Below, in pieces: positions 34,355 through 45,973 of a DNA stretch of 64,000 nucleotides; within the stretch, counting starts at the first letter, position 1, and each line of letters opens with the position of its first letter. The notes under the pieces are model-generated. The model was given only the letters and a program-made list of their open reading frames with translations, was not told where the DNA came from and did not search any database. Made by a program: the position numbers and the translations under genes. The stretch is from Spiroplasma sp. TIUS-1 (GTDB lineage: Bacteria; Bacillota_I; Bacilli_A; Mycoplasmatales; Mycoplasmataceae), in the NCBI RefSeq assembly GCF_010365785.1, contig NZ_CP048387.1, forward strand, positions 744,001 through 808,000. Reading direction: 5' to 3'.

Positions 34355-36119
34355 TCACAACCTCCATTTCTTTCAAAAAGTACTCTTTTCTAATTTCCAA
34401 CTTATCATCACCTGATGAAATTAGTTTCATTTTTTCTTTATAATCATATTTAATATTTGCTAATTTTTCTTTAATCTCATTCAACTCAGCTTTGTACTTA
34501 TCTTTTTCTTGACGTTTTCAAATGTTGTAACTATCAACTGTAGAGAAACCTGCCTCATTTACCATTTCTTTTAATGATTCAATTTTGTCATGCAATTCAG
34601 CATTAATCTTTTGTGCATTTTCTGGATCAATTTTGATTTTTTCCTTGGCTTCATGAATATATAATTCGATTTTTGAATTACGTGAATTTGTAACATTCAT
34701 TACTTCATCTAATACAGAGAATCCTCTAGCTACTTTATTTTCATTGTATTTTTTTCTAAATCCTCTGATTCCACTGTTAGAGAATTTCTTGTAAGACTCT
34801 TCTTTTGAAATTTTAATTGAGTTTTTAATTGCCTTAATTTGACCTCTGATTAAAGCTTGGTCTTCTTCTAATTCAGTTTCTTTTAACTTTATTTTAAGAT
34901 CTCTTATATTTTCTTTTTGTTCATTCAATTCTATTTTTAGAACAACATCTTTAAAGTGATGAATCATTCGCTTAATATTTGTTGTTATCTCAAATCTATA
35001 GAATAAAGAATAAACTGCTGCTCCATATACAATTGCTCCAAAAACCATTGATGCAGTTTCTTTAGAAACACCAACATAATCTCCAAATGAACCAAATGTT
35101 GATCCAACTTTTAATGCAGCTCACAGAAGAGCAATCGGGATAACACCTAATACATTGTTGAAAGATACAAGCGCTACCGCAATAACATCAAAACCAATTG
35201 TAGGTATTGTGTCATTTGTCATAATAATTGCCCCACCTTCACGTTGTAAATAGAAGAACATTCCCCCAAGTCCAATAAATAATCCTTGAACTGAAGTTGT
35301 TAATATGAAATATTGTTGATTTTTAACTCCAGCATATTTAGCTGCTGTTGATTGTTTACCAACCATATTAAATTTGAATCCTACAGTTGTAAAAGTTAGA
35401 ACTAACCAAACTGCAACTATACAAAATAGTGCGACAACAACACCAACTATTCAGTTATTACCATTTATTGATAACCAATCATATCCAACAGATGGTGTAT
35501 TACCTACGTTTGCTGCTAGTACATCATTTCCAACAAATCATTTAACTACATATCATGCAACTCAGTTCAACATAATTGTTGTAACAACTTCATGAATATT
35601 TAGTTTAGTTTTTAATATACCTGCAAGTGTAGAAATAATCACACCTGATAGGATAAACATTAATATAATTAATACTACTGCTCCTTGTGGAACTGAATCA
35701 AAACCTAACAAAGTTCCATCTTCAGCAGTTTTACGAAGACTATTTAAGCAAAGATAACTTAAACCCATACCTAATACAGCTTGTCCTGAACCACCCATAT
35801 TAAATAATCCAACCTTGAATCCAAGAGCTAATCCTAAACCCATTAATGCATACGCTGCAAAGTATACCATTGTCATATTAATTAGTGGTGATGTGGCTCC
35901 CCCATCAAAGCTAAATCCTGTTGCTAACATTTTAAAGAAATAACCTACTCCGTTAAATCCATTTAAACTTACTATTATCATTCCAATTATTGAACCAAAG
36001 ATGATTGCATAAATTGAAGCCTTGGCAAATTTTAGTTTTGTTTTTGTATCCTCACTTGTGACTTGAGCTACAAATTTTTTGCGCTTCATTCACTTATCAA
36101 TGTTAAAGTTATTATTCAT
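34344..36119 (-). CDS. Nucleoside-type ABC permease with long cytoplasmic coiled-coil tail
   Basis: 591 residues rebuilt over six or more TGA codons. Residues about 30-380 form the permease (GLALGFKVGLFNMGGSGQAVLGM, HEVVTTIMLNW, KQSTAAKYAGVKNQQYF coupling loop). After the last helix (AAVYSLFYRF) there are about 210 hydrophilic residues with dense heptads (KENIRDLKIKLKETELEEDQ, QIKAIKNSIKISKEE). Relatives are about 350 residues, so the tail is an addition. GGAGG precedes the ATG; it overlaps the ATPase gene by eight bases. Confidence 0.88.
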
Positions 36120-37689
36120 TTGTTACCTCCACATTGACGTCTTTATGACCAAGCATCATTTTACCAATTAATTCTCGTACTGCACCTTTACCTGGAATTG
36201 TGTTGATTATATCTCCTGAGTTAACAACAACAATTCTGTCTGCAAGAGCCATTACTTCATTTAATTCATATGATATTAATAATATTGCTGATCCTGTTTC
36301 TTTTGCTTTTAATATTTCCGAATGTATGTATTCAATTGAACCAACATCTAACCCACGTGTAGGTTGAAATATTACAATCAAGTTATGTTCTCTTGTAAGT
36401 TCTCTACCAACAATAATTTTTTGTTGGTTACCACCAGATAATTGTCTTGCAATTGCAAAGCCATTATTTGCTCCTCTTACATCATATTTATAAATAATTG
36501 TTTGACCATAAGTTTGAATTGAGTTTCTATTAACAATTCCAAACTTTGAAAATTTATGAGATGAGATATCTTGTATCACAGTGTTATCAATTACATTCAT
36601 ATCCAAAACTAAACCATGTTTATGTCTATCTTCAGGAATGTGACTTATCTTATGTTTTCTATATCTATCTGCAATTGATGCATTAGTTATATCAACACCA
36701 TTTAAATAAACCTTTCCTTGATCTACTTTTTCTAATCCAGTAATAGCATTGGCAATTTCTTGTTGACCGTTACCTTCAACTCCTGCAATAGCTACTATTT
36801 CTCCAGCTTTTATTTCTAAAGAGAAATCCTTAAGACCTTGAATTTTTTTATTTGTTGCCCTATTCATTGAAACATTTTCCATTTTTAAAACAACATTTTC
36901 TCGTGGAGGTAAATATGTATTTTTTACTTCCACAAGTTTTCTACCAACCATGGCTTCTGATAATTCATCAACAGTTGTTTTTTTCATATCATAGGTACCA
37001 ATCATTTTACCCCTACGAATAACAGTTGCTGAATCTGCGACTTTTTCAATTTCTGCCATTTTATGAGTAATGAATATTATAGTCTTACCATCTGCTTGGA
37101 GTACTTTCATGACATCTAATAATCCGTCAATTTCTTGAGGTGTTAAAACAGCTGTTGGTTCATCAAAGATTAAGATTTCAGCATCTCTATATAATATTTT
37201 TAAAATCTCTGTTCTTTGTTGAACACCAACTGTTGAGTTGCTAACCTTATCTTCTAACTCAACTTCTAATTTATATTTATTCATAATTTCAGTAATCTTA
37301 TCAACAATAGATTTCTTATCAATAAATTCCTTGTATTTGAGTTTTTCATCTCCCATAGCAATGTTTTCTCAAAGACTAAAAATATCAACTAATTTAAAGT
37401 GTTGATGAACCATACCTAAACCTAACTTATTAGCCTTAATTGGGTTTGTTATATATTCAGTTTTACCGTTGATTTTGATTGAGCCCCTTGTTGGCTCATA
37501 TAGACCAAACAATACCGACATTAATGTTGATTTACCTGCTCCATTTTCTCCAACCAGAGCATGTATTTCTCCTTTTTTAACTTTCAAATTTATATTTTCA
37601 TTTGCAACAATTGTTCCGTTAAAGATCATTGTTACACCTTCCATTTCAACGGCGTATTCTGAATTTAATTTATTTTGACTACTTTCCAT
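36112..37689 (-). CDS. Nucleoside-type ABC transporter ATPase (two nucleotide-binding domains)
   Basis: 525 residues. The first domain has GENGAGKSTLMS and ILIFDEPTAVLTPQE; the second has GVEGNGQQEIANAI (non-canonical Walker A, usual for the second domain of this RbsA-like family), QLSGGNQQKIIVGRE and NLIVIFQPTRGLDVG. One TGA (EN after SLW) divides it. It overlaps lipoprotein gene 37679-39235 by 11 bases. It matches the BmpA-NupNOP layout of nucleoside importers. Confidence 0.93.
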
Positions 37690-39235
37690 AATTTATAAAA
37701 TCTCCATAATTTGTTTCAGTTCCACCGGAACTCATATTTCCTAATATTGTATCTGCATATTGATTAATTGCTTCAATACTTAATGTGTATTTAGCTATAC
37801 TTTGACCAGGTGTAGTCACATACTCAAAATATTCTAATGACGCTAATTCTGTAGCTGAACTAAATACTGATTTGATATCTTCAAAATGTCCTAGTTCCAC
37901 TTTATTTTCACCACCTGTTGAAATTGAACCACCCAACCAAAGATCTTTTTCTTTTCAATTGTTGAACGCTATTAAAGTATTTCCATCTACTTGAATTTCA
38001 GTTTCATCTTTGTCATCTTCAACTAAACCTGTGTATACTTTTTCAAATTTACCATCAATTTTGGTTGTAACAGATAGACTATTACCCATTTCATGTAGAA
38101 CATCATTATAGTCTTTACCTTCAGAACCTGATTCAATTTTAACTTTAGCATCTTCCATTTCATCACTGAATGAACCAGAATGTGCCAATGCTAGTGCTGT
38201 TGAACCAACTATATCTTTTTCAGCTGATGTGATAAAGAAGTCTGAAAATGTATCATACATTTCAACTTGATTTGTATCTACACCAATAACAAATCTTTTA
38301 TTTTGATATTTATTTTCAGCAAGAATGTTTAATGTATCTGCTGTTTGAGGTCCAGCAACTGGCATGATTACATTTGCTCCCTGAGCATTTATTAACATTT
38401 GAGAAATGTCAGCACCTTTACCAGCATCATAAGAATCTGTAAATCATTGAGCATGACCAGTTCCCTTTCCATTATAACCTTCTCTTTGAGCTTCAACAAT
38501 TTCAGCTCTTCTATCTCCAATTTTGTCTACAAATTTTTCACCAAGAAATGATTCAGCAATTTTTGCTATTCCAAGAGCTTGGTTATTTTCTTGACTCGTT
38601 CTTGTAACAGGATTTTTTAGATATGCTTCATATGAGTCATTAAAGACTTTTACTGAAGCCAAGAATCCAGCCATAAATGGATCTCCTGCTGTACCATTTT
38701 GCATACCTCCATAAGTTGCAAGTTTTGGAACATCATTTGTTACTTTAAAGACATGCATTATTCCTGCTAAACCTGCTCAAAACCCCGACATATCAGCCCT
38801 ATATAATAGACCAATTGTATTTTCAAAAAATCCATCATTACCTTTACCAGCAGAAGCATCAACAATAATAGCTGCTCCACCAGCTAATTCCGAACTTTGA
38901 TCTGCTGATTCTAAATAGTTTAGATGTTTAAATCCTGGTAACACTAATGCTTTAGCACCATTTTTATAAGATTGACTGTACATTCATGGAGCATCAGTCA
39001 TAACTGTAGGTTGTATATATCCAACTTCAGCATTTTCTATTAATAAGGCATCTTTAACAAATCTATTACCAGATACATATCCTGACTGATTAAAAGATCT
39101 ATCCGCAATCTTTCCAGTGTCAGTCACCACATATATTCCAGAATATCTATCACCTTTGAATCCACAAGACACTATTGTCATTGCAGATGCGGTTACAATT
39201 GTAGATATGCCTAAAAAACTTAATAACTTTTTCAC
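37679..39235 (-). CDS. BMP-family substrate-binding lipoprotein A
   Basis: 518 residues over four TGA codons. The GTG start follows GGAGG; longer in-frame ATG choices lie in the promoter. Lipobox TIVSC with Cys24. The BMP domain has SFNQSGYVSGNRF near the N-terminus, DMSGFWAGLAGIM, GKGADISQMLINAQGANVIMPVAGPQ, and FVIGVDTNQVEMY, which bind the nucleoside. It overlaps the ATPase gene and has its own promoter; paralogues B and C lie upstream. Purine nucleoside cargo is inferred from the family. Confidence 0.9.
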
Positions 39236-39296
39236 GTAACCTCCTATTTTATTTTGATTTCCAAATATAAATATTTTGATAATTACTATATTATTA

Positions 39297-39324
39297 TTAT
39301 TATTTTTAAACAATATAATGTCAA
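39297..39324 (-). promoter_or_regulatory. Promoter of lipoprotein A and transporter genes
   Basis: Consensus TTGACA, 16 bases, then TAATAA on minus, about 60 bases before the GTG. A TTGGAA-ATAA-TTCCAT palindrome lies 28 bases upstream of the -35. Confidence 0.6.
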
Positions 39325-39383
39325 TGAAATTTACCAAATATTTTATATTTTTTGGAAATAATTCCATTATTACTTTTATATTG

Positions 39384-39441
39384 AAAAAAACTAATTTCTC
39401 CGATTTTTTACTTACATAGCTAAAAAATCTCCGGAATTAGT
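39384..39441 (-). terminator. Terminator between lipoproteins B and A
   Basis: ACTAATT and TAAAAAATC-type arms pair across a loop that contains the stop codon of lipoprotein B; a mismatched centre (CCGGAG / GGAGA) interrupts the stem; T run follows on minus. It separates the B-C pair from the A-transporter unit. Confidence 0.7.
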
Positions 39442-40830
39442 TTCTTGATCATTCATGTGTTGTATTATATCTTTTGTATATTCATTAATTGTTTTTATAG
39501 ATAAAGTTTCTGATGCAACGCTATTTGATGGTTGAGAAGTATAAGCAAAATATTTAATAGACGCCTGAGTAGCTGCTTCTTCAAAAACATCCTTTAAAAT
39601 CGCAAGTTGTTTATTATTAATTTTATTAAAGTTTGAGACTGAAATAGAACCTCCTACTCAAAAATCTCTTCCATTTCAATCGTCGTCTTCTGATGTAGTC
39701 AATCCTGTTTCAACCAACTCAAAAGTGTCATTAACTTTTGTCGTGATACTTAAGTTATTTCCCATATTTTTTAAAATATCATTATATTCTTCTGCTTCAA
39801 AGTTCATTTTTTCCTTTGCACTCTTCATTTCAAAATCAAACATGCCAGAATGAGCCAATGCTAAAGATGATGAACCAACTATATCTTTTTCAGCAGAAGT
39901 AATAAAATATTCTGAATAAGTTTTATACATTTCTACTTGATCGGTATCAACACCTACAACAAAAGATTTACCTTTTAAATTATTTTCAGACAAAATTTTT
40001 AATACGTCGGCAGTTTGGGGTCCAGCAACTGGCAAAATAGCATTTGCTCCTTGTTGAATTAATAAAGTCTCAGATAAATCTGATCCTTTTCCTGGATCAA
40101 ATGAATCAGTAAATCATTGACCATGTTTCGAACTGGAATAACCTTCAGCTTGTGCATCATTAATTCGAGCCTCAACCAAATCTTTTTGCTCAAGATTAAA
40201 TGAATTTGCTATTTTCATTATCTTTGAATCTTCTGATTTATCTTTAATCATTTCATTATAAACACCAACAGATGCTAAGAAACCAGCCATAAAAGGATCA
40301 ACTGCTGCGGAATTTTGCATACCACCGAATGTTGCTAACACAGGGGTTTGTTTTGTAGTAAGAACATGCATTATTGAAGATATTCCAGCTCATAAACCTG
40401 AAATATCAGATCTATAAGATAGACCAATTGTATTCTCCATTTGGTTAGATGATCCATCAATAAATATAACTGAACCATCATATTTTTTAGCTGCCTTATC
40501 TGCTTCACTTATAAAGGCTCCATGCTTATAGCCGGGTAGTATTAATGTTTTTGCTCCATGCTTAAAGGCTTGATTATACATTCAAGGGACATCAGTCATA
40601 GTTGTTGGTTGAGCATATGAAACGTTAGTATTTTCCATTAATAAGGCTTCATTAATAAACCTATTACCTGCTTCATAACCTGATTGGTTAAATGATTTAT
40701 CAGCAACTTTTCCAGCATCAGTAATCACATAAATTTCAGAATAAACGCCCATATTAGAACAAGAAACAAGTGTTGTTACTGATGCTACAATAATTGTTGA
40801 AATCGACATAATGCTTATTAGTTTTTTCAT
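39412..40830 (-). CDS. BMP-family substrate-binding lipoprotein B
   Basis: 472 residues across four TGA codons. Lipobox TLVSC, Cys24. It carries the same landmarks as A (AGKVADKSFNQSGYEAGNRF, DISGLWAGISSIM, GANAILPVAGPQTADVL, VVGVDTDQVEMYKTYSEYF). B is closer to C than to A (both have SSSKHGQWFTDSFDPGKGSD). Ten bases after C with AGGAGG. Probably an alternative-specificity binding protein feeding the single transporter core. Confidence 0.88.
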
Positions 40831-40840
40831 ATTACCTCCT

Positions 40841-42271
40841 TTATAGTTTTTTTTCTAAATTCAATATTTCTAATACTTTGTTAGAATATTCCGTAATCCT
40901 TATCTTGGATAAAGTTTTTGAAGGAACACCATTTCCGGGTATAGATACATAATCAAAATAATTTTTTGATGCCTCCAAAGAAGCACTTTTAAACACATCT
41001 TTTATTACTTCTAATTGACTTAAATTGATTTTATTATTTCCGTCTTTAGAAATAGAACCCCCTAATCAAAGGTCCATTCCTCTTCAATCATTTTTATATA
41101 AAAAGTCTTCTTGTTGTGTAATTAAGCCATCATCAATTCCTGTAAATACATTCTTGTAACCTTCATCTGTTTTTGTTGTTACACTTAAGTTATTTCCCAT
41201 GTCATCAATTATTTCATTATATTTATCTTGATCAATTCCAAAACTATCTTTGGTTTCAATCATTTCAGATAAAAATACATTTGAATGTGCCAATGCTAAA
41301 GCAGAAGAACCAACTATATCTTTTTCAGCTGATGTTATAAAATATTGTGAGTATGTATCGTACATTTCAACTTGGTTAGTGTCTACACCAACAATAAATT
41401 TGTTTCCGCTAAATTTATTCTCTTCCAATACTTTCAACGTGTCTGCAGTTTGTGGGCCAGCAACTGGCATTATTATGTTTGCCCCGTTTTTAATTAACAG
41501 AGTTTCAGAAAGATCAGAACCCTTGCCTGGATCAAATGAATCAGTAAATCACTGACCATGTTTAGAACTTGAATATCCATCTGCTTGTGCATTATTTATT
41601 TTAGCTTCAATCATATTTTCTGATTTAAGATCAAATTTTTTTGCTATTTTCATTATATTCGAGTCTTCTGATTTGTCTTTAAGCATTTCATTATAGACAG
41701 CAACCGAAGCTAAAAAGCCTACCATAAATGAGTCAACAGCAAATGCATGTGGAATACCACCAAACGTAGCTAAAACAGGTGGTTTTCCAGTCTTCAATAA
41801 ATACATTATTGATGCTATGCCTGATCATAAACCAGAAATATCTGATCTATAAGATAGACCAATTGTGTTATTCAAACCTGAAGATGCACCGTCAATAAAA
41901 ACAATAGATCCATCATTTTTTTTGGCCGCTTCATTTGCTTTATCAATAAAATTTGCGTGTTTAAAACCAGGTAATATCAAGGCTTTTGAACCATGTTTAA
42001 AAGCCTGACTATACATTCAAGGAACATCTGTTAAAGTTGTTGGTTGAGCGTATGAAACATTTATTTCCTCACTCTTACCCAATGCTTTATTAATGAATTT
42101 ATTTCCACCTAAGAATCCAGATTGATTAAAAGCTCTGTCTTGTAGCTTCCCACCATCTGTTATTACATAAATTTTAGAATATCTATCAACATTAAAATTA
42201 CACGATATAAGTGTTAATGGTGTTGATATTACGATAGCAGAAACACACAACAAGCTAATTATCTTTTTCAC
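40841..42271 (-). CDS. BMP-family substrate-binding lipoprotein C
   Basis: 476 residues over several TGA codons. GTG start; lipobox TLISC, Cys24. Landmarks include GGKLQDRAFNQSGFLGGNKF, DISGLWSGIASIMYLL, GANIIMPVAGPQTADTL and VGVDTNQVEMYDTYSQYF. It begins the lipoprotein tandem and its promoter lies in the AT-rich 195-base gap that precedes it. The domain order equals that of B, consistent with recent duplication. Confidence 0.88.
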
Positions 42272-42466
42272 TTTGTTCTCCTATCAAATTTTCAAAAGGC
42301 CTTACTTTTCTTAATAAATTACACTACTAAGAATACCTATTTTTTTGCTATTACACTTTTATTTTATATTTTTTATTTACCAAATTCATCAATAAAAAAA
42401 TAAAAAAATGATTAATTCATTGAGAATTAATCATTAACATTTGATAGTTTAATAATTTATTATTTA
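42272..42466. other. AT-rich gap upstream of lipoprotein C
   Basis: Holds the azoreductase terminator and the presumed promoter of lipoprotein C. I looked for a purine or deoxyguanosine riboswitch (these precede nucleoside genes in some mollicutes) and did not find the conserved core. Confidence 0.5.
42408..42434 (-). terminator. Terminator of the azoreductase gene
   Basis: ATGATTAATTC-ATTGA-GAATTAATCAT perfect stem then Ts on minus. Confidence 0.9.
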
Positions 42467-43078
42467 CTAAAATTTGTTTGCTGCTTCAGTAATTTCTTTT
42501 TCAAAAACTTTTGCAACATCAGAAGGTTTTTGGCCAACTAGTGGAGGCATATCCATTCCACCTAATACTAACGCAGGTTTTACTTTTGCTCCCAATAGTG
42601 TAAATAAACCGTTTAAGTACTCCCCAATATTGATAAATTCTGAGTACCAATGAGTTGGTGAACCTTTAGTTGTAATTGCCTGAAATGATTTAATATTTGT
42701 TAATAACCCAGCAGGAATTCCTTCTGGATGAGTACTCTTTGAATATGAAAATGTTACATTTGCTAGTGTTATTCTATCTATATAGTTTTTTAGTAAAGGT
42801 GATATATTTCAGTTAATCATTGGTGTAACCATAACTAATTTATCAACTGACTTAATTTGATCTTGATATTTTCCTGAAAGTTCCGGTGTTCAGAATGCAT
42901 TCATATTTCCTTTTCATAATGACTGCTTAGCCATTTCTTCATTATTTAAATCTAAAACAATGATTTCATCCTGAGGGTTATTTAATTTATATTTTTCTAA
43001 GAATAATTCAGTAATTGCAAATGAACGTGAATTTTCTTTTGGTACAACGCTTGCGTTGATAATTAGTATTTTTGACAT
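42467..43078 (-). CDS. azoR: FMN-dependent NADH azoreductase / quinone reductase
   Basis: 203 residues joined across TGA codons, which hid it from a standard-code reading. MSKILIINASVVPKENSRSFAITELF is the flavodoxin-like phosphate loop region; VTPMINWNISPLLKNYIDRI matches the MPMyNf...LK.wiD motif of AcpD/AzoR; ITTKGSPTHW lies near the FMN. GGAG precedes the ATG. It is divergent from an HxlR-type regulator, as yodB/azoR in Bacillus, so it probably detoxifies quinones or electrophiles under that regulator's control. Confidence 0.88.
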
Positions 43079-43118
43079 ATTTTCTCCTATATAATTGAAC
43101 TTTTTATTGTTCTTTTAT

Positions 43119-43146
43119 ATAATAAACATGTATCCAATTAAGTCAA
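43119..43146 (-). promoter_or_regulatory. Promoter of azoR
   Basis: TTGACT, 16 bases, TATTAT on the minus strand, about 40 bases before the ATG. Confidence 0.6.
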
Positions 43147-43151
43147 TACAT
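43128..43151. promoter_or_regulatory. Candidate HxlR operator (ATGTAT...ATACAT)
   Basis: A 6-bp inverted repeat with 12-base spacer that covers the azoR -35 and spacer; its position would block polymerase. Binding is inferred from placement only. Confidence 0.45.
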
Positions 43152-43196
43152 ATATTTATGTGCTATAGTATACTTTTAGATACCATGGGGAGAAAT

Positions 43197-43514
43197 ATGG
43201 ATAATACATGTGCAATTGAATATACACTAAATGTTATTAAATCAAAATGAACATTCTTAATATTGAGGGACCTTATTAATGGAAAGAAAAGATTTAGTGA
43301 GCTAAAAAAATCAATTAATGATATCTCACAAAAAGTTTTAACTTCAAACTTAAGATTTTTAGAGGAGAAAGGAATAATAACAAGAACAGTTTATCCAGTT
43401 GTTCCACCAATGGTTGAATATGAGTTAACTGCCCTTGGAATGGCACTGAAACCATTACTAATTGAAATGCAAATTTTTGGAGAATTATCAAGAAAAACAA
43501 CTATTGTTAAATAG
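43197..43514 (+). CDS. HxlR-family winged-helix regulator
   Basis: 105 residues. The N-terminal Cys5 (MDNTCAIEYTLNVIKSKW) is conserved in the redox/electrophile-sensing YodB/HypR group; KRFSELKKSINDISQKVLTSNLRFLEEKG is the HTH and wing, typical of HxlR. GGGGAG precedes the ATG; two TGA-encoded or nearby aromatic positions mean the open frame started late. Divergent from azoR; its 3' end overlaps the end of mnmG by eight bases. Confidence 0.88.
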
Positions 43515-43523
43515 TTGTTTTTT
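43493..43523. terminator. Bidirectional terminator between regulator and mnmG
   Basis: AAAAACAACTAT and ATAGTTGTTTTT are symmetric; both convergent genes end inside it. Confidence 0.85.
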
Positions 43524-45399
43524 GCGCATATTTCTTTCTAAGATAAAATAACAACATTTGAATATCTGCAGGATTAATACCTGTAATTCTAGATGCTTGC
43601 CCAACAGATGTTGGTCTAATCTTTTCAAATAATTGTCTAGCCTCAGTTGCAAGATTTTCCACATCATTATAAACAATATCAGCTGGTATTATTTTAGATT
43701 CTGATTTTTCAAATCTTTGAATTGTCTCTAATTCTTTTTTAATATAACCTTCAAATCTAATGTTGATAACTATGTATTGCAATTGATTGTGAGATAGATT
43801 ATTCAATTGGGGAATATATTTAAAAACAATTTTTGAATCAACAGTTGGCTGTTTTAAAAGTTGATAAGCACTAATGCCTTGTGTAATATTTGACTGACCT
43901 AAATTATTTAATTCAACTGCTATTTCCATTTTTGGAGTAAATCTAATTGATTTTAATAATTCAATACCCTCATTAATTTCCTTTTCAAATTTTAAGAATT
44001 CATTTCACTCTTGATCTTTTATTAACCCAATGTCTCTTCCATATTTTTTTAATCTGAATTCAGCATTATCATTTCTTAAAGTAAGTCTGTATTCTGATCT
44101 ACTTGTTAAAAGTCTGTATGGTTCAACTACACCTTTATTAACTAAATCATCAATCATTAATCCAATATAAGATTCACTTCTTTTTGGGATAAAAGGTTCC
44201 TTATTTTGAATTTTTCTAACTGCGTTAATTCCAGCAATTAATCCTTGTCCAGCTGCTTCTTCATATCCACTTGTTCCATTAATTTGTCCAGCCAAGAATA
44301 AATTATCAATACCTTTTAACTCAAGTGAAAGTTTTAATTGCGTTGGATCAATACAATCATATTCAATTGCATAAGCCCATTTATCAACTATCACATTTTC
44401 AAAACCAGGTAAACTTCTTAACATTTTATCTTGAATATCTATTGGCATTGATGTCGAAAAGCCTTGAACATATATTGTATCCATTGATAATGATTCTGGT
44501 TCCAAGAAAATTTGATGTTGCTCTTTAGAACTAAATCTAACAACCTTGTCTTCAAACGAAGGGCAATATCTTGGTCCGATTCCATCAATAGTTCCCCCAT
44601 ACATTGCTGATTTTTTTAGATTATCTTCAATAATACTTTTAGTTTCTTTTGTTGTATATATTAAATGACAAGGGATTTGATTTTTAACTGGTGTGTAAGT
44701 TTTTGTTGAAAAGGAAAATGCCAAGTTAGCGTCTGTTCCAGGTTCCATAGTTGCTTTTGAAAAGTCAATTGAGTCAGCTCTAACACGTGGAGGTGTTCCA
44801 GTTTTAAATCTTAAAAGTTTGATACCTTTTTTACGTAGTGTATCACTTAAATAATTTGTTGTAATTTCACCATCTGGTCCTGATTTTTCAGTTTCCGACC
44901 CTCTGTGCAAAATTGAAGACAAGTATGTCCCAGTGGTTAAAACTGCTGAGTTACATTCAATAACTCTCCCATCCATTAATAGTACTCCAACAATTTTTGA
45001 GTCTTTCAAAATTAAATCTTTAGCAATTCCTACTACCAATTCTAAATTTTCTTGATTTTCAACTTTATTTTGCATGTATTTAGAGTATTTCACTTTATCT
45101 GATTGAGCACGTAAAGCCCAAACACCGGGACCTCTTGATGAATTTAATAGCTTCATTTGTAGAGATGTTGCATCTGCAGCTTTACCCATTTCACCACCAA
45201 TAGCATCAATCTCTCTAACAACAACTCCCTTAGCAGGTCCACCGATTGAAGGATTACAAGGCATTGCTGCAATCCTATCTTTATATAAGTTTAAAAGAAT
45301 GGTCTTACATCCCATTCTCGCACTTGCTAGAGCAGCTTCAACACCTGCGTGTCCAGCACCAATAACTACAATATCAACTTTTTTAATTTCTTTTAACAT
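43507..45399 (-). CDS. mnmG: tRNA uridine-34 carboxymethylaminomethyl synthase subunit MnmG (GidA)
   Basis: 630 residues joined across one TGA. FAD motif [17 protein letters not shown] near the N-terminus, [20 protein letters not shown], and the C-terminal helical domain ending [14 protein letters not shown]. With MnmE it modifies wobble U of several tRNAs. The ATG giving MLKEIKKVD was chosen because AGGAG lies upstream; a longer in-frame ATG sits in the neighbouring terminator. Confidence 0.96.
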
Positions 45400-45422
45400 G
45401 TTTTTATAATACTCCTTGAAAT

Positions 45423-45450
45423 AAAAAAGCGAGAACAAACTCGTCTTTTT
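45423..45450 (-). terminator. Terminator of the GNAT-like gene pair
   Basis: AAAAGACGAG and CTCGCTTTTTT form a stem (one bulge) around TTTGTT on minus. Confidence 0.7.
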
Positions 45451-45456
45451 AAGTTA

Positions 45457-45936
45457 CTATTCAAAATTATTGAAATGATTATAGTCAAACTCCAAAGTAA
45501 TTGTATCATTGATAACAAATATAGCTCTGAATCCTGATTTAATTAAACTATTTATTATTAAATCACTTTTTAAAGATATTTCCATAATAACTCTTTTTGT
45601 ACCATACTGTTTTAAAACTTCAATAATAAGTTTTTCAGTAGCCTGTTTAGGAACAAATTCATCATCTTGATTACTTTTTAAAACTACCATTCTAATTTCT
45701 AATGCATCTGACTCATAAGGTGCTGACTCAATAATTGCAAATGGCTTTTTTTCATCTAATTCAAGTATTCTTGCATCCGATTGAACCATCCTTGAAAAAA
45801 TATCATCTTCATTTAGGAGTTCTAATCCTAGCATTTGATAAGATGCTTTTTCAACTTTGTCTTCAGACATTTTAAATATTTCATAAATAAATTTCTTGTC
45901 TTTTTGCTCAATTTTTCTAATGTTAACTTTACGCAT
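45457..45936 (-). CDS. GNAT-like protein, copy 1 (159 aa)
   Basis: The ATG giving MRKVNIRKIEQ was used because GAGGA lies six bases upstream. The pattern (EKASYQMLGLELLNEDD, AIIESAPYESDALEIRMVVL, KLIIEVLKQYGTKRVIMEIS, NSLIKSGFRAIF) fits an N-acetyltransferase fold, with an alpha helix and a SLxxSGF-type end, but the acetyl-CoA loop Q/RxxGxG/A is not clear. Tandem paralogue of the next gene. Substrate unknown. Confidence 0.5.
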   Translation of the reverse strand: MRKVNIRKIEQKDKKFIYEIFKMSEDKVEKASYQMLGLELLNEDDIFSRMVQSDARILELDEKKPFAIIESAPYESDALEIRMVVLKSNQDDEFVPKQATEKLIIEVLKQYGTKRVIMEISLKSDLIINSLIKSGFRAIFVINDTITLEFDYNHFNNFE

Positions 45937-45973
45937 ATAATTCCTCAAAATATTAAATTAATTACTAAATTCC

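Noticed and set aside
42272-42466. Possible purine-type riboswitch before the nucleoside lipoproteins
   Set aside because: The conserved junction and loop sequences are absent; only AT-rich DNA and a terminator are visible.
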